Below the pieces are notes generated by a model that saw only the letters and a program-made list of their open reading frames with translations, ran no database searches and was not told where the DNA came from. The position numbers and the translations under genes are program-made. Shown here one piece after another: positions 1 to 8,343 of a stretch of 64,000 nt of DNA (the first letter of the stretch is position 1; each line of letters starts with the position of its first letter). The stretch comes from Marisa cornuarietis (Eukaryota; Mollusca; Gastropoda; Architaenioglossa; Ampullariidae), in contig SMMW01000627.1 in assembly GCA_004794655.1 (NCBI GenBank), forward strand, positions 2,851,501-2,915,500, given 5' to 3'.

Positions 1-1165
1 TGAGGTGTGTAGGTGTTTACTCTACAAGATTTGTAATATTAGTCCTGTGACGTGTTTAGGTGTATGCTCTACAAGACCTGTAATATTAGTCCTGTGACGT
101 GTTCAGGTGTATGCTCTACAAGACCTGTAATATTAGTCCTGTGACTGTGTAGGTGTATGCTCTACAAGACCTGTAATATTAGTCCTGTGACGTATTTAGG
201 TGTATGCTCTACAAGACCTGTAATATTAGTCCTGTGACGTGTTCAGGTGTATGCTCTACAAGACCTGTAATATTAGTCCCGTGAAGTGTGTAGGTGTATG
301 CTCTACAAGACCTGTAATATTAGTCCTGTGACATGTGTAGGTGTTTACTCTACAAGATTTGTAATATTAGCCCTGTGAAGTGTGTAGGTGTATGCTCTAC
401 AAGACCTGTAATATTAGTCCTGTGACGTGTGTAGGTGTATGCTCTACAAGACCTGTAATATTAGTCCTGTGACATGTTTAGGTGTATGCTCTACAAGACC
501 TGTGATATTAGTCCTGTGACGTGTGTAGGTATATACTCTACAAGACCTGTAATATTAGTCCTGTGACGTGTTTAGGTGTATGCTCTACAAGACCTGTAAT
601 ATTAGTCCTGTGACATGTTTAGGTGTATGCTCTACAAGACCTGTAATATTAGTCCTGTGACGTGTTTAGGTGTTTACTCCACAAGACCTGTAATATTAGT
701 CCTGTGACGTGTGTAGTTGTATGCTCTACAAGACCTGTGATATTAGTCCTGTGACTGTGTAGGTGTTTACTCTACAAAACCTGTAATATTAGTCCTGTGA
801 CTGTGTAGGTGTTTACTCTACAAGACCTGTGATATTAGTCCTGTGACTGTGTAGGTGTTTACTCTACAAAACCTGTAATATTAGTCCTGTGACTGTGTAG
901 GTGTTTACTCTACAAGACCTGTGATATTAGTCCTGTGACTGTGTAGGTGTTTACTCTACAAAACCTGTAATATTAGTCCTGTGACTGTGTAGGTGTTTAC
1001 TCTACAAGACCTGTGATATTAGTCCTGTGACGTGTGTAGGTGTATGCTCTACAAGACATGTAATACTAGTCCCGTGATGTCTGTAGATGCATGTTCTACA
1101 AGACCTGTAACATTAGTCCCACATGTGTATGTTTTATGTTCTACAAGACAATCAACAGTAGTCTC
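1..1165. repeat. Minisatellite A, ~46-47 bp unit, about 25 copies
   Basis: About 25 near-identical copies of a unit containing GTAGGTGTATGCTCTACAAG followed by an ACCTGTAATATTAGTCCTGTGAC-like half; the array runs off the left window edge. Copies differ at a few fixed positions (TATG/TTTA, GTAAT/GTGAT, ACGTGT/ACTGTGT). Copies near 1080-1165 are more diverged and grade into the intron. The unit closely resembles the start of each intron downstream (1450, 1769, 2126), so it probably lies inside an intron of the gene that continues at 1348. Confidence 0.93.
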
Positions 1166-1347
1166 GTGAAATATGTAGATGCATTTTCGTAAGTTTAGAT
1201 TGCTGCACTGTAATTCAATGAAATGCAATTTGTACATATGTGGATGCATATTTTACATGAAATATATGTGATGCGATGTAATTTAGTATAAAACATACCA
1301 CAGTGAATGTTCTACAATAATTCTGTTCAATTTCCTCTTTTTATTAG

Positions 1348-1449
1348 CGGCATCTTTAGCCAGTCCAAAGAGGACACTTACCCCTACCTGTCATCTCCTC
1401 CCGAATACAATAAGGAACCAAACGACAAGAGTGATGGTTCGCGTTATAG
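1348..1449 (+). CDS. Repeat exon 1 of the Tyr/Pro-rich gene (partial gene)
   Basis: A pyrimidine tract plus TTTTTATTAG precedes it and GTAGGT follows. The exon is 102 nt, begins with one leftover base and ends with two, so it is symmetric and can be duplicated or skipped without frame change. It encodes a 34-residue module with EDTYPYLSSPPEYNKEPND. A second in-frame acceptor (ATCTTTAG) lies 12 nt inside at 1359. It corresponds to the acceptor that the next exon appears to use, so the true start may be 1360. Confidence 0.62.
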
Positions 1450-4400
1450 GTAGGTGCCTGTTCTACAAGAGCTGTGATGTAATGAAATGTAATGCAGCAT
1501 GTACTTATGTAGGTGTATATTCTTAGAAAGCTGATGTAATGAAATGCGATTTTTTATATGTAGTTGCATTTCTACATTAAACATACGCGATGCAATGTCA
1601 TTCAGTATAAACACATACTACATTGAATGTTCTACACGACTTCTGTCATTTTCTTCTTTTTATTAACGACATCTTTAGCGACTACGAAGAGGACTATAAA
1701 CCTCCCCTGCCATACTCTCCTGACTACAATAAGGAACCAGACACCAGCAAGGAAGTTCCATATAATAAGTAGGTGTATGTTCTACAAGAGCTGTAATGTC
1801 ATGGCATGTGATGCAGTGTGTATTTACGTAGTTTATCTTCTACGGGAACTGTGATGTAATGAAACGCAATTCATACAAACATAGATGTTTCTGTCACAAG
1901 AGCTTAGTAATGTCATGCAATGTAATGTAGTCTACACACAAATTTGCTCAGTGAACGTTTGACGAAAGTTGTGTCCACTTTACTTTTTATTAGCAAGCCC
2001 GACGTTTCCAGAAGAAAGAAGGCAGACATATTTAGCAACTCCTATGTGACCTCCTACCCCTCCCTGCAATACCCACCCGACTACTATAAGAGACCCAACG
2101 TCAGCAGGGACGTTCCGCAATATCTGTAGGTGTATGCTCGACAAGAGTTGTGATGTAAATGACATGAAATACATATAAATGTCGACGTATGTTCCAGGAG
2201 ATCTTAATGTAATGTAATGTAGTATCTATATATATATATATATATATAATTACAGTGAATATTCTACAAGAGCTGTCTACCCTTTTTTTATTAGCAAGGC
2301 CTTTTCCAGCAGAAGAAAGAAACCAGATACCTACAGGTACCCTCAAGGGAACTCTTACCCCTCCTCACCATCTTACCCCTCCTCCTCGCCATACCCTCGC
2401 GACTATGACGACTACCCCGACGACACCAGGAAGGTCGGGAAAATTCCGCGACATAAGTAGGTCTACAAAATCTGTTATGTAATGGAATAGAATTGTACTT
2501 ATTTAGGTGTATATTCTACAAAATCTGTAATTTATTTATAATTAATCTGTAATTTTACGCGTTTATGTACAGGGAATGTTCTATGAGAGCTATGTCCATT
2601 TTTTCTTTAATTTGCAAGCCCTAAGTGCACTTAGAAATGTATTCTACAAAATCTGTCATGTAATGCAAGGAAATGCGAAGTATAGGTTATGTTGTACAAG
2701 ACCAATAATGTTGTGTAGGGTGTGTACACGTACAATAAATGTTTACAATAGTTGTGTCCATTTTGTGTACTTAGGAGTATACTCTACAAGAGTTGTTATT
2801 TAATGTCTTGAAATGCGATGTGTACACATGTAGGTGTATGTTTGACAACAAAGGTAATGTAATGCAGTGTAACGACATGTACAATGAATATTGTATCTTC
2901 TTGCCTCCTTTTATTAGCGAGCCAGATAGCTTTCGGCGGTACCCAGATACCCCTACTTACTACCCACCATATCCTAAGAAACAAGATGACAGAAGCAAAC
3001 GTGTGCAACAGCGTTACAAAGGTGAAGAGTATCGGCAATACAATCCCTCGAGCTTCAGGAACCTCGCACCTGGCCAGCCCGTCAAAAACCTTGTCACAGG
3101 AGCTGGGAAGATCTTTAATGACATCGTCAAGGACTACGTTCCTAAGCTAATCAATCCCTTGGTTTCCCCTTTTTTCCGTAATTATTTTGATTTACTTTTA
3201 ATAAGAGTGTAGATGTTTACATGCATTTAAGTTTTACTACTAATATAGGTGTATATATGTGATAAACTTTTAATACCTATGTAAATGTATACATGCACTA
3301 AACTTTTAATACGAGTGCAGATGTATTCATGCAATAAATATTGAGTATTAGATGTACACTTTCACTAGACTTTTAATACAAGTGTAAATGTATTCGTGAA
3401 GTAAATTTTTAGTACGGGTGTAGATGTATGTATTTACTAGACTTTTAATACGGGTGTAGATGTATGTATTTACTAGACTTTTAATACGGGTGTAGATGTA
3501 TATATTTACTAGACTTTTAATACGGGTGTAGATGTATACGTGTACTAAACTTTCCCGCCATTGAATCTGGCGTTGTATTACATTCTCAAGACATGTTACG
3601 TACTTTAACATTCATCATAATATTCAACAAAGTGTTTGTGAAATTTATTTACTGAGTTTTTCAAGAATAAATCAAGAATATGATTTTTATGTACACTTAC
3701 AATAATGGGATCTGTTATAGCTGATATTTCTTGCTGCGCCCCGTTTCATTCTTTCCCTCTCGTTTACTCTCTCTCTCTGTTTCTGTCTTTTCTCTCTCCC
3801 CTCTCCCCCCTCTCTGTCTCTCTTACTCCTTACTTTAGCCTTCTCTCTCTCCCTCATTAATGTCTTTACCTCTAAACATAACATGCGAAGGCGGAGATAT
3901 TATTTCCTCTCTCTCTTCACCCTACCAATACCGCCTTCTTCTTTTTCTTTCTTTCTCTCTCTTTCTCTTTTGTGATGAGGATATCGCGTGACATCTTTCT
4001 AAAATATCACTGAGGTCAGAAAAATTGATCGATTATTATTACTGTGCTCTTTTATCATCCATAGATGGCAACAGACCCAAAAGACCTGTCGCATCCTATG
4101 AAGATGGAGAAAGTGAGTTTTTTAAACGTATATTATTTTTTAGATACCTTAATGTGTGTTAGCTTGTTTCTGCAAGAATTGCCATGCTCTTAGATAACAC
4201 GACAATATCACCGAACACCGATCTCTATGAAAATAAACCATCCGCGCTTGGACACGTGCAGCGTAGAGCTCTCCTGCTATGAAAATAGAATTAGTTACGA
4301 CACCGAGCGCGTGAACCATCTTTTGCGTTGAGGGTTTGGCGTGCTAATGAATAAGTTTGATGGCTTAGAGATAACAGTTCGCAGACGCCTACTCTTCGCT

Positions 4401-5476
4401 GATCAAATGACTGGACAGTCGAGTGCATCCCTGTCGCCAGAGACAAAGCTGTCTGCGAAATGTTAGCTCAGGGCATGGGCGCTTGAGAATGAAAGGTCCT
4501 TGCAAGTCTGGCGCCTCCTCTGATTGTTCGTCCTTTTAGGCTTGACGTTTCCTCAATCTCTCCATTCGGCTTGACTGATGGAATCTGTACAGCTACTCAC
4601 TGAATGGACGTGTGGACAACACCGAAAAAGACGATTGCAAAAATTTATTTATAAGGATGATAGAACGAATTTTTCCGTGTGCTTTTTTCAACTAGCTATC
4701 ACCATAAAGAAAACGCAAAGTAAAATGTCAAACTGCTACAATGAAAAAAGAAGTTTAATATAAAAAAAAATAGAACGAAAGGTAGAACATGTACACAGGT
4801 GGTAAATTTTTTTAGTATATTTACCGGACATTTATGAACACGAAGCAATAAAGTAGCAACTGAGATCAAATGATATTTGAACAAAATATGCGAAAGAGAT
4901 TACATGACTTGAAACTAAAAAAGGATATAAAAGATACATGAGAGACATTACATAAAAAGCAGGACATGATATGGCATGAAGACATGAATGACATATGGGA
5001 GCTGACATGAAAGCTATATATCATGAAGAGAGATAAGTTAAAGAGCCGTGGCATTAGAGACATGACATGGCATAGAGAGAATGACAGAGCTTACACAAGT
5101 CAGAGGAGGAGAGAGAAAGGGAGGAATTGAAGGGGGAATGCATGAAAAATGAGTTAAGATGTGCAGATCCGAAGAATTTGTTTCTGGGTGTACTTGCGTA
5201 CAGAAAAACGCAATATATGGAATTGTGTGGACAGATGCTGAGATGATTGGATGTGATTGTGTGTGTGTGTGTATTTATGTATGTGCATGTATTTGTTTAT
5301 ATATATATATAAATATGCGTGTGTAGATGTGGATACCTGTATGTAATTTTGTGTACATTTGTATACATGTGTGTATTTGTACATGTGTGTGCGTGTGTAT
5401 ACGTTAGTGCATGTGTGTATGTCATGTAGATATTAGCGCACATGCGCGTGTGTATTCATGTGTAATGTGGAAACTT

Positions 5477-5538
<62 letters not shown>

Positions 5539-6310
5539 TTTAATGAAAAGCCGAAAGCGACTGCCTATGTTACTGCTTATCGTCTGCTTCCGTTACATTC
5601 TATACTGTAGCTACTGTTATCCTATTAAAGATAAAGATTGCCCATGCTTTCAAAAATCTCTCTCTGACCAACATAAACTTTAAACATCCTGACAGAGAGT
5701 TACGAAGTTGATGAGAGGGAATATATCCCATATTCCGCCGATGGCTATAAAAAGCCTGTAAGTATTCCTCACTTTTTCACTATATTGAATAAGTTTATAT
5801 AATAATGTATGTTTATATCAACTAACTTCTTTGAGCCTATGATCCAAAGGTAGTCATATTAGATGTGTTTTTTTCTTTTTTTCCACAGTCTTTTAATCGG
5901 GGGTCTAGATATACATATATCCGTTTTAAAATTGCTTTGATGAAAGCGCCTATAAAGATTTCAAGACGACCGCAGGACAGTGTGTGACTGTCTTGTGATG
6001 AGTAAAAGGAAAATATTTTCTTTAATAATTTTTACTAATAATACATTTTTACATCCATATAACAAAAATATTCTTATTTAGAAACTGAAGTTAGGATATA
6101 ATTATGCCCTGCTATTTACTTCAAAGCTGGACTCAGAGTGTAGATCCCATGTATGCCATCTTGCAGACTTATAGAGAGAGCTCTTCCCTCTTCAAGAAAG
6201 GATCAATTCTTTCTGGATTATTCGGCAGCTTCTACCCGAAGACCAAGAAATGTAAGTTCAAACGAAAGAAACGGATGCCTGTATGCATGAGAAAATTTGT
6301 CTTTTGCTAG
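1348..6310 (+). CDS. Tyr/Pro-rich repeat protein gene, 3' part (eight-exon model, 5' end outside the window)
   Basis: Model: 1348-1449, 1679-1768, 1994-2125, 2295-2456, 2918-3177, 4065-4112, 5696-5757, 6167-6310. The exons total 1000 nt. One nucleotide completes a codon begun upstream, leaving 333 codons including the stop, open throughout. The first four exons encode short modules rich in Tyr, Pro, Ser, Asp and Lys, sharing a PP(D/E)Y(N/Y)K(E/R)P core and a VPYN/VPQY-like end. The fifth exon has such a start and then a non-repetitive segment (GQPVKNLVTGAGKIFNDIVK). Basic clusters SRRKK and RSKR could be processing sites. No signal peptide is visible because the start is outside the window. 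Composition suggests a secreted or extracellular-matrix protein, but I do not recognise the family. The last three exons are less certain than the first five. Confidence 0.6.
1679..1768 (+). CDS. Repeat exon 2 of the Tyr/Pro-rich gene
   Basis: The exon is 90 nt in the same phase as its neighbours, with donor GTAGGT at 1769. At the position where the other modules have TTTATTAG this copy reads TTTATTAAC, so the usual acceptor is destroyed. The AG of ATCTTTAG at 1678, 12 nt further in, is then the likely acceptor and keeps the frame. It encodes a module with KPPLPYSPDYNKEPDTSK and ends in VPYN. Confidence 0.6.
1994..2125 (+). CDS. Repeat exon 3 of the Tyr/Pro-rich gene
   Basis: The exon is 132 nt with acceptor TTTTTATTAG and donor GTAGGT at 2126. 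It starts SKPDVSRRKKADIF and continues SYPSLQYPPDYYKRPNVSRD before VPQY. It is longer than exons 1 and 2 by an N-terminal Arg/Lys-containing stretch that it shares with exon 4. The phase is symmetric like the others. Confidence 0.65.
2295..2456 (+). CDS. Repeat exon 4 of the Tyr/Pro-rich gene
   Basis: The exon is 162 nt with acceptor TTTTTTTATTAG and donor GTAGGT at 2457. It opens with SKAFSSRRKKPDTYRYPQ and then has a short internal Ser-Tyr-Pro repeat (YPSSPSYPSSSPYP) followed by DYDDYPDD. The internal SYPSS reiteration makes this the longest of the four short modules. Confidence 0.65.
2457..2917 (+). pseudogene. Two intron modules whose exons have been lost
   Basis: This stretch repeats the intron consensus three times instead of once. 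At 2606-2634 the usual TTTATTAG-CAAGCCC exon start appears as TTTAATTTGCAAGCCC, and after about 20 nt it joins intron-start sequence (ATTCTACAAAATCTGT). At 2761-2790 an acceptor-like ACTTAG is followed almost at once by intron-start sequence (TATACTCTACAAGAG). In both places the exon body is missing, which looks like deletion from a former tandem array. Confidence 0.55.
2918..3177 (+). CDS. Exon 5 of the Tyr/Pro-rich gene, with non-repetitive C-terminal segment
   Basis: The acceptor CCTTTTATTAG at 2917 is in the same phase as the repeat exons. It begins with a module-like SEPDSFRRYPDTPTYYPPYP, then RSKR, then a novel segment including GQPVKNLVTGAGKIFNDIVK and YVPKLINPLV. The chosen donor CC/GTAATT at 3178 is not strong, but it gives the phase that keeps the next two exons in a Tyr-rich frame. 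Without splicing the frame would stop at 3210-3212. A phase-0 donor at GTTTCC (after TTG at 3162) is an alternative. Confidence 0.6.
3190..3552. repeat. Minisatellite B, ~36-38 bp unit, about 10 copies
   Basis: The unit is CTTTTAATACGGGTGTAGAT followed by GTATGTATTTACTAGA. The right part (3400-3550) is nearly perfect with a 36-38 bp period, and the left copies are more diverged. The first copy begins within about 15 bp of the proposed donor of exon 5, so this is a second donor-proximal tandem expansion in the same gene, with a different unit. Confidence 0.85.
3553..4064 (+). other. Intron remainder with CT-rich tract
   Basis: Non-coding. Positions 3740-3970 are strongly pyrimidine-rich (CTCTCT and CCCTCTC runs). 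I see no other structure. Confidence 0.6.
4065..4112 (+). CDS. Small exon 6 of the Tyr/Pro-rich gene (tentative)
   Basis: The 48-nt exon lies between CTTTTATCATCCATAG and a good donor GTGAGT. In the phase passed on from exon 5 it reads (H)GNRPKRPVASYEDGE, matching the composition of the rest of the protein. One of the other two frames contains a stop. Confidence 0.5.
4113..5695 (+). other. Intron with simple repeats
   Basis: Non-coding. 4895-5080 contains many short ACATGA/CATGAAAGA-type reiterations. 5225-5475 is a GT/TA-rich, TGTGTAT-like stretch. A pure (TG)n tract follows at 5480-5537. I see no other gene signal. Confidence 0.5.
5480..5537. repeat. (TG)n microsatellite
   Basis: About 29 uninterrupted TG dinucleotides, inside the intron before exon 7. 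Confidence 0.98.
5696..5757 (+). CDS. Small exon 7 of the Tyr/Pro-rich gene (tentative)
   Basis: The 62-nt exon is preceded by AACATCCTGACAG and followed by a strong donor GTAAGTA. In the inherited phase it reads (K)SYEVDEREYIPYSADGYKKP, again Tyr-, Asp- and Glu-rich like the upstream modules. It ends in phase 0. Confidence 0.52.
6167..6310 (+). CDS. Last exon of the Tyr/Pro-rich gene (tentative)
   Basis: The acceptor GCCATCTTGCAG at 6166 gives phase 0: TYRESSSLFKKGSILSGLFG, then SFYPKTKK, then a very basic tail with three Cys, and TAG at 6308-6310. An internal GTAAGT at 6252 could be a donor, in which case the tail would be an intron of under 60 nt to CTAG at 6309. That is unusually short, so I prefer read-through. 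Confidence 0.48.
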   Translation, partial: TYRESSSLFKKGSILSGLFGSFYPKTKKCKFKRKKRMPVCMRKFVFC

Positions 6311-6625
6311 CGGAAGAGCAAGAAGGGCATGAAGTGAGACTGTTCGTCTAAACTTTATCAAATATTCTTCGCACAAAAACATTTTTTATCAGTTATTTTT
6401 AGGCGCAGCGCGATTTTCTATTCGATTAGCAAATCATTCTGAAACCATCTACTTTTGTGAAAGAGACTTTTCAAGGCGGGTTGTGACGAGAAAAATCCTT
6501 AAATACTTAGAAATTCATGCATTTCTGGGTCGTTATTTATAGTCAGATACGAGAATATAGAAGTCTACAATTTGGGTCTATTAAAAAGTTTGAGAAACTT
6601 TTCTAAGAGATAGAGAGAAAAAACT

Positions 6626-6704
<79 letters not shown>

Positions 6705-8151
6705 AAAAAGATGAAAAGAAAACTTTTTGCTTTCACTCTTTTCAGCTGGCTATTTTTTTTCATCCCTGTTTAAACTTGAGGGGGGCAGAAATCGAGAGGT
6801 TGGTCGGTTCATCTGACCACTTGCAGACGTGTCGTAATGTGTAAGGGGGGAGGGGGAATTGTGGGAAGGAGGGGAGGAGGGGAAGCAGTCAGCAAGAGAA
6901 TTAAGCTAATGACTCAGTGGAATCTCGATCGCACTACTGCTATGTATTCTTTCGTGGAACTATTTTGTCATGCTGACAGACAGAGCAAAACCTAAGCTGA
7001 CGTGGGTGTAGGAGAGTGCATAATGTGACATCTCTTGTCCTTTCATTCTGTCTCTCACTGCTTTCATTCTGTCTCTCACAGGTCAATGTAAGTCGATTAG
7101 AGAACAAGTGCTCTGATTTGACTCCTCGTTAGGAAACAGATGACTTTGGTGTAACACAGTTTACGTCAATGTAATGTGTTGTAATGGAAGGTAACGGAAT
7201 GAAATGTTAACCAGCCTTTGAAAACCGTGTAGTTGTAATTAGTCCTGATGAGGATGTTGAAATGAATGTTAGTGAGTCGTTTGCTTCTGTTTCTCTTTCG
7301 TTCTTGCGCGATGACAGTGGTGATCCCCGATGATGTAACCAAGGACAACCGAAATCTTTCCCTGTTTATTATTTGCTGAACTTACTGTAAAACGGCCAAT
7401 GAACGACTAAACTTAGTGAATGGCGAAAATGTGTAGGTGTGAAGTCTCTGTTAGGGAAGATGTGAAAAGTCTTTTCGTTGATATCGCCTTTGTCTTTCTC
7501 CTTTCCTGGTTCCTTTAATAAATAACAAAGAGAAAAAAAGATTAACTTTAAAAAATTGACAATTTTCCTTCAAACTTGTACTGGTGCTGTCAAGATTTTG
7601 TGACAAAAATAATTTTGAAAACTGATGATTTTTTTTTGTATCAATCAAGAAAATCAAGAAATTTTGAAGACTGAGACTTAGAGGGGGGATTTAAAAATAG
7701 TGTTCTAATTAAAAGGAACTACTTCAGTTTCAAGCTGCGCTTGCAGTTTTATTACATTTGCAGATGAAATTAAATTTCCTGTTGTTTTCTGTAACAGATT
7801 AACGTGGGATGACCTGATGACACAGTCTACATTAGAGCAAAGTTACCTTATGTCACTTTTATGTTTTACTGCACAAAGCTTCAGGTCGGAAACCAGCTAA
7901 AATGGATCATTTACAGGGTGGAAAAAATTTCATACACTCTAAAGGAGTCAGCAGACCGTTGACACGGAAATATAACTAGAACGCAGTTTGATAGCAGGAC
8001 TCTAAGAAGATTATCACACTAGAAATTTCATATCCGACGGCTTAATATAGACAACTCAGAGCATGTTTTGTGACCTTTGCCTACATACATTTTGAAGTTA
8101 ATGTTTATTTTTATTTTTCTTTGATTTAAATTGTCTTCTCTCTTTCTTTCA

Positions 8152-8152
<1 letters not shown>
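6311..8152. other. Intergenic, one microsatellite
   Basis: No coding or RNA gene seen. It contains a (TG)n tract at 6630-6701, a G-rich stretch near 6843-6890 and AT-rich sequence. Confidence 0.6.
6630..6701. repeat. (TG)n microsatellite
   Basis: About 36 uninterrupted TG units. Confidence 0.98.
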
Positions 8153-8216
<64 letters not shown>

Positions 8217-8343
8217 AACACACACACTTATCAACATCTCAAAACACTAACACAAACACATACACACAAACCCAGCATACACACCCACACACACCCACAC
8301 ACACTCACACACAAACACACATATACATACATACAAACAAGCA
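8153..8343. repeat. Interrupted (CA)n tract
   Basis: CA repeats with frequent AAACAC and CCACAC interruptions, ending in ATACATACAAACAAG. Confidence 0.95.

Noticed and set aside
1..1165. CRISPR-like appearance of regularly spaced direct repeats
   Set aside because: There are no unique spacers; the whole unit repeats head to tail, and the window is clearly eukaryotic with introns.
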